Source of the DNA: JALOAT01 sp041677345
GTDB lineage: Bacteria > Pseudomonadota > Gammaproteobacteria > Thiohalomonadales > Thiohalomonadaceae
Reading direction: 5' to 3'
NCBI GenBank assembly: GCA_041677345.1
Contig: JBAYQE010000002.1
Span: 15,376-79,375 of the forward strand
DNA: 64,000 bases
Part shown: positions 25,918 to 34,865 of the stretch, piece by piece
Layout: every line of letters starts with the position of its first letter
How positions within the stretch are numbered: position 1 is the first letter of the stretch
Position numbers and translations under genes: made by a program
Notes under the pieces: model-generated
What the model was told of the DNA's origin: nothing
Seen by the model: only the letters and a program-made list of their open reading frames with translations
Database searches by the model: none

Positions 25918-27039
25918 ATGGAAGCGATCTTCTGGATCAGTCTGCTCGGTGCACTCTATAGCTATCTCGTGTATCCGGTGGCACTCCTCGCTATGCCAGC
26001 ACGCCGCGTACGTCCCATCGCACAAGCCGGGTCTCCCTCGATCACGGTAATTATCGCGGCACACTATGAAGCGTCAAGACTGACCGCGAAGCTTGAAAAT
26101 CTGCTTGCATGTGACTACGCGCGCGAACGCCTGGAAGTGATCGTCGCCTCGGATGGCTCGGAAGACGGCACCGATGCGGTGGCCGCACGGTTCGCCGACC
26201 AGGGGGTGCGTGTGGTGCGCGCGGAAATGCGCGGTGGCAAGGAGCACGTACAACACCTCGCGGTGGCCGCCGCCCGGCACGACATCCTGGTATTCACCGA
26301 CGTAGCCACGCGCATGGATCCAGGTGGATTGCGCGCTATCGTGAGGCCGTTCGCCGATCCACGCGTGGGCGCCGTGTCCAGTGAAGACCGGTTCCTGGAT
26401 CGCGACGGCCGGCCCATGGGCGAAGGCGCCTACGTACGCTACGAAATGATGCTGCGTCGGCTCGAAGGCCGCCGTGCCGGCCTGGTCGGGCTGTCCGGTT
26501 CCTTTTTCGCGGCGCGGCGGGAGTTATGTCACGACATCGCACCGGGCGTGCCCTCCGATTTCACTGTGGCGTTGAACGGGGCACGTCGCGGCATGCGTGC
26601 GGTGGTCGCAGCGCAGGCCTTCGGCTACTACACCGATCTGGCCGATGACACGCATGAATACCAACGCAAGTACCGCACCGCACTGCGTGGCATGGCGGCG
26701 CTCTGGCGTCATCGCGATATGCTCAATCCGCTGCGTCATGGTTTGTTTGCGTGGCAACTCTGGAGCCACAAGCCGCTGCGCTGGCTGGTTCCGTGGTGCC
26801 TGCCGGCGTGCTTGGTCAGCTCTGCACTGGCCGGCGGCAGCTTCTACGTCGCCATGTTCATCGCGCAACTGGGCCTTTATGCCCTGGTGCTGCTGGGGTT
26901 CATGTCACGCTCACTGCGTCAGCGTACGCTGGTGCGTGTTCCCTTTTTCTTTGTGCAGGCCAACGCAGCGTTGGCGCACGCCTTCATCGCCTTCCTGCTC
27001 GGTATCCGCATCCAGGCCTGGGAGCCCTCGCGACGATGA
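25918..27039 (+). CDS. Family 2 glycosyltransferase (membrane)
   Basis: 373 residues. A first hydrophobic helix (1-25) is followed by a GT-A domain with SITVIIAAHYEASRL, VIVASDGSEDGT and HDILVFTDVATRMDPGGL (the D.D-type block). Several C-terminal helices (about 275-365) end the protein. The acid SSEDRFLDRDG and later TDLADDTHEYQRKYRTALRG match the (Q/R)..RW-like region of processive or membrane GT2 enzymes. It probably extends the glycan at the inner membrane. Its stop overlaps the start of the aminotransferase gene by four bases. Confidence 0.88.
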   Translation: MEAIFWISLLGALYSYLVYPVALLAMPARRVRPIAQAGSPSITVIIAAHYEASRLTAKLENLLACDYARERLEVIVASDGSEDGTDAVAARFADQGVRVVRAEMRGGKEHVQHLAVAAARHDILVFTDVATRMDPGGLRAIVRPFADPRVGAVSSEDRFLDRDGRPMGEGAYVRYEMMLRRLEGRRAGLVGLSGSFFAARRELCHDIAPGVPSDFTVALNGARRGMRAVVAAQAFGYYTDLADDTHEYQRKYRTALRGMAALWRHRDMLNPLRHGLFAWQLWSHKPLRWLVPWCLPACLVSSALAGGSFYVAMFIAQLGLYALVLLGFMSRSLRQRTLVRVPFFFVQANAALAHAFIAFLLGIRIQAWEPSRR

Positions 27040-28184
27040 ACTGGACACGTGTTCCGCCTGCGGGCGATCGCATTCCCTGGCAACGCGGCCCACGCAATGC
27101 GCTGCGCGGCCTGTTTGCACCCTGGCACGCAAGCCTGCTCGGCTCAGGCACCCAGGCACTGGCGGCGACCTTGCTGGCACTGCGCGAAGCCTCACCTGGG
27201 CGTGATGAAGTGATCTTCGCCGCCTACAACTGCCCGGCGCTGGTGAGTGCCACGGTGTACGCCGGCTGCCAGCCAGTGTTGGTGGACTACGAGCCGGAAC
27301 GTCCCTGGCTGGACCTGCATGCACTGGCCACGAAACTGTCCACGCGCACCCTGGCGGTGATTGCGGTGGATCTGCTCGGCCTGCGCGAACGTCACGCCGG
27401 GCTGCGGGCCGCCTGCGCGGGTGTGGGCTGTGCGCTGGTGCAGGACGGCGCACAGGGTTTTCCCTCGCGTGCCGGAGAACGCGCCTGGCAAGGCGATGCG
27501 GTGGTACTCAGTTTTGGTCGCGGCAAACCCGTGAGCCTGCTCACGGGCGGGGCTGTACTGACCCGCGATCCCGAACTGGCCAAGGAGGTGGCACGCGTGG
27601 CGGACACGGTCGCGTTCAATGGGTGGCGACACGCGCTCAAGGTGCGGGCCTACAACCTGTTGCGGCATCCCTGGCTGTATGCGCTGCCGGCCGCACTGCC
27701 GGGACTGCGTCTGGGTGAGACGCGCTACACGGCGCTTGCAGGCATTCAAGCCATGCCCGCGGCGCTGGAGCCGTATCTAGCTCCCGCGGTGCATGCATTC
27801 CGGCGCGCTGCCCACCCGCAGTCCATTTACCCGTCGCTGCTCGCCGGCAGTGGCGTGGTGGATCTGCCGAGTGTCTGCCGTCAGCGCGCTGAGCGCTTGT
27901 CGCGCTATCCGGTGCTCGCTCGCGATGCACAGTACCGGGACCGGATGCTCGAGGTGCTGGCGCCCCTGGGTGTATCGGCACTGTACGGCACCATCCTGCC
28001 GCAAGTCCCGGGCGTGGGTGAGCACCTGGCGGAGCAGGGCGAGTTCCCTGCGGCGCAGGCGTTCGCCGGGCGTCTCATGACGCTGCCCAATCATGACGGC
28101 GTGAGGCGCCGTCATCTGACCCAACTGGCACGCCTGTTGCGCAACGATGCGCCGGGCGCGGTGCTCGCGGAGGCCGAGGCATGA
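27036..28184 (+). CDS. DegT/DnrJ/EryC1-type PLP aminotransferase-like protein
   Basis: 382 residues, fold type I PLP pattern. LGSGTQALAATLLALREA is the cofactor-binding start, EVIFAAYNCPALVSATVYAG the next block, LVQDGAQGFPS holds the cofactor aspartate, and SFGRGKPVSLLTGGAV the likely Schiff-base lysine (in GKP). Such enzymes aminate keto-sugars or act as dehydratases. The lysine context differs a little from the usual SF...K pattern, so activity is probable but not certain. It is translationally coupled to the GT2 gene and to wecB. Confidence 0.85.
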   Translation: MNWTRVPPAGDRIPWQRGPRNALRGLFAPWHASLLGSGTQALAATLLALREASPGRDEVIFAAYNCPALVSATVYAGCQPVLVDYEPERPWLDLHALATKLSTRTLAVIAVDLLGLRERHAGLRAACAGVGCALVQDGAQGFPSRAGERAWQGDAVVLSFGRGKPVSLLTGGAVLTRDPELAKEVARVADTVAFNGWRHALKVRAYNLLRHPWLYALPAALPGLRLGETRYTALAGIQAMPAALEPYLAPAVHAFRRAAHPQSIYPSLLAGSGVVDLPSVCRQRAERLSRYPVLARDAQYRDRMLEVLAPLGVSALYGTILPQVPGVGEHLAEQGEFPAAQAFAGRLMTLPNHDGVRRRHLTQLARLLRNDAPGAVLAEAEA

Positions 28185-29302
28185 AGATTCTGCACGTGGT
28201 CGGTGCCCGTCCCAACTTCATGAAGGTCGCGCCGGTGATGGCGGCCTTTGAACGACGCGCCACGATGCTTCGCATCACCCAGCGTCTGGTGCACACCGGC
28301 CAGCATTATGATCGCCGCATGTCCGAATTGTTCTTTGACGAACTGGGCCTGCCGCGCCCCGACATCAACCTGGACGTGGGGTCGGCCAGTCACGGTGCCC
28401 AGACGGGACGCATCATGGAGAGATTCGAGACCGTGCTCGCCGACGAACGCCCGGACTTGGTGATGGTGGTGGGGGACGTCAATTCCACCCTGGCCTGCGC
28501 CGTGGACGCCAAGAAGATGGGTATTCCCGTGGCTCACGTGGAGGCGGGGCTGCGCAGCGGCGACATCACCATGCCGGAGGAGATCAATCGCATCGTCACT
28601 GATGCCATCTCCGATCTGTTGTTCACCACCGAACACAGCGCGGCGCACAATTGCCATGCGGGCCAGGTGCATTTCGTCGGGAACGTGATGATCGATACCC
28701 TGCTCACCCACCGCGAGCGCGCCCTGGCACGGCCTACCCTGCACCAGCTCGGGCTTATGCAAGGCGACATGCCGCGACCGTATGCGGTATTGACCCTGCA
28801 CCGTCCGTCCAACGTTGAGACACGCGAACTGCTCGCGGGACTGGGCGAGGCCATTGCAGAACTGGGGCGGCGCATGCCGGTGGTGTTCCCCGTGCATCCA
28901 CGCACTCAGGCGCGCATCTCGGCCTTCGACCTGGATGGACTGTTCTCGCGGGAGCTCGGCTATCACTGCATCGAGCCGCTGGGCTACCTCGATTTTCTCA
29001 ACCTCATGGCCAATGCGCGCGCGGTGCTTACCGACAGCGGCGGGGTGCAGGAGGAAACGAGCATTCTCGGCGTGCCCTGTCTCACCTTGCGCGACAACAC
29101 CGAGCGACCGGCCACGGTGGAGCAGGGGACCAACCGGCTTGTCGGCGCGGCACCGGCGCAGGTGCGTGCCGGCATCCAGGCCTTCCTGGATGAACAGGGT
29201 CAGCGTCCCGCGCGCGTGCCCGAACTGTGGGATGGCCACGCCGCCGACCGCATCGCCGACGTGGTGATCGCGTGGTGGGGAGGTCTGAAGTGCGGGCAAT
29301 GA
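28181..29302 (+). CDS. wecB: UDP-N-acetylglucosamine 2-epimerase (non-hydrolysing)
   Basis: 373 residues. MKILHVVGARPNFMKVAPVM is the canonical start; VGDVNSTLACA, HVEAGLRSGDITMPEEINR and LTDSGGVQEETSILGVP complete the family pattern. It converts UDP-GlcNAc to UDP-ManNAc. With the nucleotide-sugar dehydrogenase at 8001-9278 this could yield UDP-ManNAcA for the polysaccharide. It overlaps the aminotransferase gene by four bases and is convergent with galE. Confidence 0.95.
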   Translation: MKILHVVGARPNFMKVAPVMAAFERRATMLRITQRLVHTGQHYDRRMSELFFDELGLPRPDINLDVGSASHGAQTGRIMERFETVLADERPDLVMVVGDVNSTLACAVDAKKMGIPVAHVEAGLRSGDITMPEEINRIVTDAISDLLFTTEHSAAHNCHAGQVHFVGNVMIDTLLTHRERALARPTLHQLGLMQGDMPRPYAVLTLHRPSNVETRELLAGLGEAIAELGRRMPVVFPVHPRTQARISAFDLDGLFSRELGYHCIEPLGYLDFLNLMANARAVLTDSGGVQEETSILGVPCLTLRDNTERPATVEQGTNRLVGAAPAQVRAGIQAFLDEQGQRPARVPELWDGHAADRIADVVIAWWGGLKCGQ

Positions 29303-29337
29303 CGTGACGTAAGAAGAACTTCCAACGCGAGAAGACT

Positions 29338-29466
29338 CCAACGCAAAGACGCAAAGGGCGCGTGTGGTCTCGTCACGCGGCGAGTTCCGCGGTACGCGAG
29401 AGGTGTTGTCTACACGAAGATCGTTATTTCTTCGCGAGCTTTGCGCCCTTTGTGCCTTCGTGTTCG
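29338..29466. repeat. Inverted purine-rich repeats between wecB and galE
   Basis: The left copy (29338-29362) is CCAACGCAAAGACGCAAAGG plus GCGCG. The right copy (29430-29466), read on the other strand, is CGAACACGAAGGCACAAAGG followed by GCGCAAAGCTCGCG. Both share the ACGCAAAG/GCGCAAAG unit in opposite orientation, flanking about 65 bases. Related words occur near 5999 and 60793. The pattern resembles the ACCACGAAGGCACGAAG-type intergenic repeats of many gammaproteobacteria. There is no coding function. Confidence 0.6.
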
Positions 29467-29485
29467 ACTTTTCCCCACCGTCGCC

Positions 29486-30496
29486 TCATGCCTGTGCCGC
29501 GCGGCGTGCACGTTCGGTGTGGGCGAGGTGTTGTTCCCAAGCCAGGGCGGTGGTGACGATGGTGTCCAGGTCATCGTGGCGCGGGACCCAGCCGAGCACC
29601 TGACGGATGCGCTCGGCGATGGCGATGAGTGCCGGTGGATCGCCAGCACGGCGCGGGCGCTCGCGCACGTCGAGGGGATGACCGGCGGCGCGTTCCACGG
29701 CGGCAAGCACTTCGCGCACGCTGTAGCCGTGCCCGTAGCCGCAGTTCAACACGGTGGATGACCCGCCACCGCGCAGGTAGTCCAGGGCGCGCAGGTGGGC
29801 GTCGGCCAGGTCTTCCACGTGGATGTAGTCGCGAATGCCGGTACCGTCCGGGGTCGGATAGTCGGTGCCGAAGATGGCCACGTGTTCGCGTCGGCCCACG
29901 GCCGCCTCGCAGGCGACCTTCACCAGCAGACTCGCGTTCGGCGTGGACTGGCCGATGCGGCCGCCCGGATCGCAGCCGGCGACGTTGAAATAACGCAGCG
30001 CCACATAGCGCAGCGGTGTCGCTGCGGCAAGGTCGCGCAGCATCCATTCGGTCATGAGCTTGGAGGTGCCGTAGGGATTGATGGTCTGCGTGGGCGTGTC
30101 CTCGGAGGCCGCCCCACCCGCGGGCATGCCGTACACCGCGGCGGTGGAGGAGAACACCACGTGGCGCACACCTGCGGCGTGGCAGCATTCGAGCAGGTTG
30201 CGGCTGTTGGCGGTGTTGTTGCGATAGTACTTGAGTGGGTCGCACACCGATTCGGGCACCACGGTGTGGGCGGCGAAATGCATCACCGTGTCCACCTCGT
30301 ATTCCGCCAGCAATGAGCGCACCAGGGTTTGGTCACCCACGTCACCCACGGCCAGGGTGCCGTACAGTACGGCATCCGCGAAACCGGTGGAGAGGTCATC
30401 CAGCACGACCAAGCGTTCGCCGCGCTCACCCAGTTGTCGCACCACGTGGCTGCCGATATAACCTGCACCGCCCGTAATCAGAATTCCCTTTCTCAT
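29486..30496 (-). CDS. galE: UDP-glucose 4-epimerase
   Basis: 336 residues, extended SDR fold. ITGGAGYIGSHVVRQL is the NAD-binding loop, and Tyr and Lys of the YxxxK motif lie in NPYGTSKLMTEW. TDYPTPDGTGIRDYIHVEDL and LNCGYGHGYSVREVL are typical of GalE. It interconverts UDP-glucose and UDP-galactose, and perhaps the N-acetyl forms. It lies at the border of the polysaccharide region, convergent with wecB and 54 bases after the start-side of the molybdenum operon end. Confidence 0.95.
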   Translation of the reverse strand: MRKGILITGGAGYIGSHVVRQLGERGERLVVLDDLSTGFADAVLYGTLAVGDVGDQTLVRSLLAEYEVDTVMHFAAHTVVPESVCDPLKYYRNNTANSRNLLECCHAAGVRHVVFSSTAAVYGMPAGGAASEDTPTQTINPYGTSKLMTEWMLRDLAAATPLRYVALRYFNVAGCDPGGRIGQSTPNASLLVKVACEAAVGRREHVAIFGTDYPTPDGTGIRDYIHVEDLADAHLRALDYLRGGGSSTVLNCGYGHGYSVREVLAAVERAAGHPLDVRERPRRAGDPPALIAIAERIRQVLGWVPRHDDLDTIVTTALAWEQHLAHTERARRAAQA

Positions 30497-30550
30497 GTCC
30501 TTGTCCGGTGTGGCGAGAGGTTACGCAAAAAGATAGAACAGCGGGATCTT

Positions 30551-31132
30551 TCAGCCGTGCAAGGTGCCGCGGAACACGTCTTCCGGGTAATCCACGTCCA
30601 CCAGCACGCCCGCGTCGTCCACCTCCACCAGGTGCAGGCGCTCGCGGTGGATGGCGAGCAGGTCGCGCGCACCGTGATCGCCGTGCAACCTGCCCAAGGT
30701 GTCAAACCAGTCGGCGGCGAAGCCGACCGGATGGCCACGGGAGCCGCGGTAGGTCGGCGCCACCAGGCTGGCGCCGTCCTCCAGGCAGGACACCACGCGG
30801 CGGATACTGTTGGCGCGCACGTAGGGCATGTCTGCGAGCGCGACCACGCAGCCGGTGGTGCCTGCCTCCAGTGCGCCGATGCCGCGGGCGAGGCTGGCAC
30901 CCATGCCCGCACGCCACCCCGGTGCCTCGGTCACGCGTGCGCCTGCAGCCGCGAACCGCGTGGCGAGTGCCCCATCCTGCGGTCGCACCACCACCACCAC
31001 CTGGTCCAGCACGGTAAGCAGCGGCTGCAGGGCGGCCAGTGCCATGGGGGTGCCGTCACCCAAGGCGTGCAGGCGCTTGTCGTGACCGAAGCGTGTAGAG
31101 CTTCCGGCCGCGAGCAGGATGCCGGCGATCAT
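30551..31132 (-). CDS. MocA-like molybdenum cofactor nucleotidyltransferase
   Basis: 193 residues. AGILLAAGSSTRFGHDKRLH is the nucleotide-binding loop of the MobA/MocA family, and GTTGCVVALADMPYVR the metal-binding block. It is expected to add CMP (or GMP) to the molybdenum cofactor so that it fits the aldehyde-oxidase-type enzyme upstream. Its start at 31132 overlaps the xdhC stop. An in-frame extension further upstream is rejected because the family begins at this methionine. Confidence 0.87.
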   Translation of the reverse strand: MIAGILLAAGSSTRFGHDKRLHALGDGTPMALAALQPLLTVLDQVVVVVRPQDGALATRFAAAGARVTEAPGWRAGMGASLARGIGALEAGTTGCVVALADMPYVRANSIRRVVSCLEDGASLVAPTYRGSRGHPVGFAADWFDTLGRLHGDHGARDLLAIHRERLHLVEVDDAGVLVDVDYPEDVFRGTLHG

Positions 31133-32058
31133 TGGGATGCGGTAATGGGTGCGTCCCGGCGCACCGCCACCAGGTGGGCAAGGATGGCCACGGCGATCTC
31201 CGCCGCACCGTGGCTGCCTATGGGCAGACCGACGGGCGCGTGCAGGCGCGCCAGCGCCGCCTCGGAGACACCGATCATGGCCAGGCGCTCGCGCCGCAGG
31301 GCACTGGCCTTGGGGGAGCCCATGGCGCCCACGTAGAAGGCCGGCGAGGCGAGCGCCGCCTCCATGGCCAGGTCGTCTAGACGCGGATCGTGGCTGAGCG
31401 CCAGCACTGCGGTGCGCGCGTCCGCCAAGGCCTTCACCGCATCGTCGGGCATGCGCGGATCGAGGCGTGCCTCGCGTACGCGCCATGTGGCGCGCAACGC
31501 CGCACGCGGCTCGCACACGCGCACGCGATAGCCGAGCGCAGGTGCAAAGCATGCCAGGTGATGGGACACGTCACCGGCACCGATGAGCAACAGACGCAGG
31601 GAGGGGCCGAAGCGGCGCACCAGCGTGCGTCCATCGTAGGCGAAGTCGGGGCCATGGTCGCGCAGTTGCACGACCCCGGTGTCCAGGTCGAGCATGCGCA
31701 CCGGGGATTCGCCGCGGGTGAGGGCGGCCGCCACCGCGCGCAGGCCGTCACCGGCACGCAGCGGCTCTACCACCACTTCCACGAAGTCCCCGCAGGGCAG
31801 GGCGAGGCGACCGCGGCGCGCACCAAAACACAGGCGTGTGGCGCGACGGAAATCCCCCTCCGCCAGGCGCTGGGTCAGTGCGTCCTCGGCGCAGCCGCTG
31901 GTGATGGAGCCGAGCCGCCGGCCGCTGGTGGTGAAGGCGAACAGGCTGCCGTGCATGCGCGCCTTGCCGGCGCTGCCTGCAGCCAGGGTGGCGAGGGCCG
32001 TGTCCATGCCCTGCGCATGCCAGTCCAGGGCTTGTCCGAGGATTTCGGCGTCAATCAT
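31129..32058 (-). CDS. XdhC-family molybdenum cofactor maturation protein
   Basis: 309 residues. The N-terminal XdhC/CoxI domain has GRRLGSITSGCAEDAL, with the conserved cysteine. The C-terminal Rossmann domain has LLLIGAGDVSHHLACFAPAL. XdhC proteins bind Moco, protect it, and help add the terminal sulphido ligand before insertion into xanthine-dehydrogenase-type enzymes. It overlaps the large subunit by four bases and the MocA-like gene by four. Confidence 0.9.
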   Translation of the reverse strand: MIDAEILGQALDWHAQGMDTALATLAAGSAGKARMHGSLFAFTTSGRRLGSITSGCAEDALTQRLAEGDFRRATRLCFGARRGRLALPCGDFVEVVVEPLRAGDGLRAVAAALTRGESPVRMLDLDTGVVQLRDHGPDFAYDGRTLVRRFGPSLRLLLIGAGDVSHHLACFAPALGYRVRVCEPRAALRATWRVREARLDPRMPDDAVKALADARTAVLALSHDPRLDDLAMEAALASPAFYVGAMGSPKASALRRERLAMIGVSEAALARLHAPVGLPIGSHGAAEIAVAILAHLVAVRRDAPITASQ

Positions 32059-34205
32059 GACAGGTCTTCCGGGCGGATGGGCAGGCGGCGCACGGGGCGG
32101 CCTGTGGCGGCGAATACGGCGTTGGCCACGGCGGGTGCCAGCGGCGGTACACCGGGTTCACCCACCCCACCCGGCGGTTCGCCGCTTTGTACCAGGTGCA
32201 CCTCGACGTCCGGCATCTCGTCCATGGCGAGCAGCGGATAGTCGTGAAAATTGGATTGTGCGATGCCGCCATCGCGCAGGGTGACGGCGCCCTTGAGCGC
32301 GGCAGTGAGGCCCCAGGCGACGGAACCTTCCATCTGTGCCACAACGGTGTCCGGGTTGACCACGAAGCCGCAGTCCAGGGCACATACCACGCGCAGCACG
32401 CGTACCGCGCCGTTCTCCACGGCGACCTCCGCCACGTGCGCCACGTGGCTGCGGAACGAGGAGGCGGCGGCGATGCCGCGGCCGTGATTGGCCGGCAGCG
32501 GGGTACCCCAGTCCCCGCGTGAGGCGGCCAGGTCCAGCACGCGTTGCAGGCGGGGGTGCGCCGCCAGCAGCTCGCGGCGCAAGACATAGGGATCCTGGCC
32601 CGCCGCAGCGGCCAGTTCATCGAGGAAGCACTCCGCCGCAAACACGTTCTGGGAATGGCTCACCGAACGCCAGAAGCCCACGGGTACCCCCAGGTCCGCC
32701 AGGGCGTAGCCCACGTCCACATTGGGGATGGCATAGGGCAGACTGGATGCGCCCTGCACCGAATTGTTGTCGTGTCCGTTACGCACGCCGGCGGGCCACA
32801 CGCGCGCCATGATGGACGGGCTGGCGACGTCGTGGCGCCAGGCGATGGGTATGCCGCGGTCGTCCAGACCGCCGCGCAGACGGTGCAGGCTGGCGGGGCG
32901 GTAGAAGTCGTGGCGCAGGTCGTCCTCGCGGCTCCACAGCAGTTTCACGGGGGCGCGCACCACCCGGGCGATCTGCACGGCCTCCTCCACGTAGTCGGTC
33001 TCCAGGCGCCGGCCGAAGCCGCCGCCCAGGAAGGTGGTGTGCACGTTTACCTTCGCCTCGGGCAGATCGAGCAGCTCCGCGGTGATGCGCCGCACCTTGT
33101 CCGGTACCTGGGTGGGCACCCACAGGTCACAGCCTCCGTCGTGCACCTGGACCGTACAGCAGGGGGGTTCCATGCAGGCATGGGCCTGGAACGGTACCGC
33201 GTATTCGGCGGTGATCACCTTGGCGGCATGGCTCAGTGCCGCAGCGACATCGCCGTCGCTGCGCATGGTGACGGTGGTGTCCAGGGCCTGGCGCAGGCGT
33301 GCCCAGGCGGTTTCCTCCTCCGGTACGCTACCCCGGCCGGGTTGCCAGACGATGCGCAGGGCGGCGCGACCGGCCTGTGCCGCCTCGAACCCGTCGGCCA
33401 CCACCGCCACGCCGTGTTCCAGTGGTACCACCTTGCGCACACCGGGCAACTTCATGGCCGCCTCGGCATCGACCCGGCGCACGCGTTCGCCGAAACGCGG
33501 GCTGCGCTCGATGGAGGCGATCAGCAGGCCGGGGAGGTGCACGTCCTGACCGAACCCTGCGCTGCCGTCAACCTTGGCGGGCGTGTCCAGGCGCGGCGCG
33601 CCATGGCCGAGCAGGCGCAGTTCGGAGGGTTCCTTGAGGGATACCTGTCGGGGCACGGGGAGCCGGGCTGCGTCAGCGGTCAGTTGCCCGAAGGGCAGGG
33701 TACGGCCGCTCGGTACGTGCAGCACGATGCCATCCGCTGCGCGGAGCTCGTCCACCGGTACCTGCAGCCGCGCGGCGGCGGCACGCATCAGCATGTCGCG
33801 GGCGGTGGCGCCGGCCTCGCGCAAGGGCAGGAAGAAGCCGTGCACCGAATTGCTGCCGCCGGTGGTCTGGTTTTTCGCCGATGGATTGGCGTAGGCGACG
33901 TGGGCGGGGGCGTGCTCTGCCCGCACCCGCGCCCAGTCTGCACCCAGCTCCTCCGCAACCAGCATCGCCAGTGAGGTGAACACCCCCTGGCCCATCTCAC
34001 TGCTCGGGATCATCACCAGCACGCCACCGTCGGGTTCCACCCGCAGGAAGGCGTTGGGAGCCAGTGCGCCCGCGGGCAGATCACGCTGCAGGGGAACGGC
34101 CTCGGCCTCGTCACCGCTGCAGCCGGGCAGGACCAGGCCCAGCACCAGTGCGCCGCCCGCACCCGCCGAGGCCTTGAGGAAGTTGCGCCGATCAACGCGT
34201 AGCAC
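32055..34205 (-). CDS. Molybdopterin-binding subunit of an aldehyde oxidase/isoquinoline 1-oxidoreductase-type enzyme
   Basis: 716 residues. A Tat-type start DRRNFLKASAGAGGALVLG suggests export, and LPGC just after it resembles a lipobox. SSEMGQGVFTSLAMLVAEEL, TFLGGGFGRR and NNSVQGASSLPY are Moco-binding blocks, and PPGGVGEPGVPP contains the catalytic glutamate. GTG at 34205 is chosen since it places the RR motif at residues 6-7. The size fits the IorB group, which pairs with a separate 2Fe-2S subunit, encoded here with a 14-base overlap. It is inferred to be a periplasmic aldehyde or heteroaromatic hydroxylase; substrate unknown. Confidence 0.9.
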   Translation of the reverse strand: MLRVDRRNFLKASAGAGGALVLGLVLPGCSGDEAEAVPLQRDLPAGALAPNAFLRVEPDGGVLVMIPSSEMGQGVFTSLAMLVAEELGADWARVRAEHAPAHVAYANPSAKNQTTGGSNSVHGFFLPLREAGATARDMLMRAAAARLQVPVDELRAADGIVLHVPSGRTLPFGQLTADAARLPVPRQVSLKEPSELRLLGHGAPRLDTPAKVDGSAGFGQDVHLPGLLIASIERSPRFGERVRRVDAEAAMKLPGVRKVVPLEHGVAVVADGFEAAQAGRAALRIVWQPGRGSVPEEETAWARLRQALDTTVTMRSDGDVAAALSHAAKVITAEYAVPFQAHACMEPPCCTVQVHDGGCDLWVPTQVPDKVRRITAELLDLPEAKVNVHTTFLGGGFGRRLETDYVEEAVQIARVVRAPVKLLWSREDDLRHDFYRPASLHRLRGGLDDRGIPIAWRHDVASPSIMARVWPAGVRNGHDNNSVQGASSLPYAIPNVDVGYALADLGVPVGFWRSVSHSQNVFAAECFLDELAAAAGQDPYVLRRELLAAHPRLQRVLDLAASRGDWGTPLPANHGRGIAAASSFRSHVAHVAEVAVENGAVRVLRVVCALDCGFVVNPDTVVAQMEGSVAWGLTAALKGAVTLRDGGIAQSNFHDYPLLAMDEMPDVEVHLVQSGEPPGGVGEPGVPPLAPAVANAVFAATGRPVRRLPIRPEDLS

Positions 34206-34662
34206 GTTGCGGCTCCGCCATGAGGGTGATGGCGCGCCGCACGGCGCGCCGAATGCGCGGATAGGTACCACAGCGGCACAGGTGGCCACGAAAGGCCTCG
34301 GTGATCTCCCGCTCGCCGGGGCGCGGCTTCGCCTCCAGCAGGGCCACGGCAGCGAGTACCTGCCCGGATTGGCAGAAGCCGCACTGCGGTACCTCCTCGG
34401 CCACCCAGGCGCGTTGCACAGGGTGATCGCCGCCAAGCCCCTCGACAGTGATCACCGCTCGGCCGGCCACCGCGCCCACGGGTGTCACGCAGGCACGCAC
34501 GGGCGCGCCCTCCACCAGCACCGTGCACGCACCACAGGCGGCGATGCCGCAACCGTACTTCGCGCCGGTCAGTTGCAGGCGTTCGCGCAGAACCCACAAA
34601 AGATTGGCATCGGCAGACACGTCGAGCGTGTGCCGGCTGCCGTTCACCAGCAGGTCGATCAT
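34192..34662 (-). CDS. 2Fe-2S subunit of the molybdenum hydroxylase (IorA-like)
   Basis: 156 residues. The plant-type ferredoxin cluster is in KYGCGIAACGACTVLVEG plus a later cysteine in VRACV. The second cluster domain has VPQCGFCQSGQVL and GHLCRCGTYPRI. It passes electrons from the Moco subunit, probably to a cytochrome c. The start at 34662 is preferred, since the 18 residues upstream have no counterpart in the family. It lacks a signal peptide, so export would rely on the Tat signal of the large subunit. Confidence 0.92.
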   Translation of the reverse strand: MIDLLVNGSRHTLDVSADANLLWVLRERLQLTGAKYGCGIAACGACTVLVEGAPVRACVTPVGAVAGRAVITVEGLGGDHPVQRAWVAEEVPQCGFCQSGQVLAAVALLEAKPRPGEREITEAFRGHLCRCGTYPRIRRAVRRAITLMAEPQRATR

Positions 34663-34865
34663 GGGACAACGTCCTTGCTGTTGACGGGAAAGGCCGAAGC
34701 GGAGAACCGGAAACATAGCCCACGTTCGTGCGTTATGGGTGCACCCGGTGAATTACTGAAGCAACCCGCGGAAACGTTAAGTCGTCTGTGGTGTGCAGGC
34801 CATGGATAAGTGCTTAAGGCACTGCGTGGGAAACGTGGCGCAGGCACGGCAGGCCCATGGCGGAC

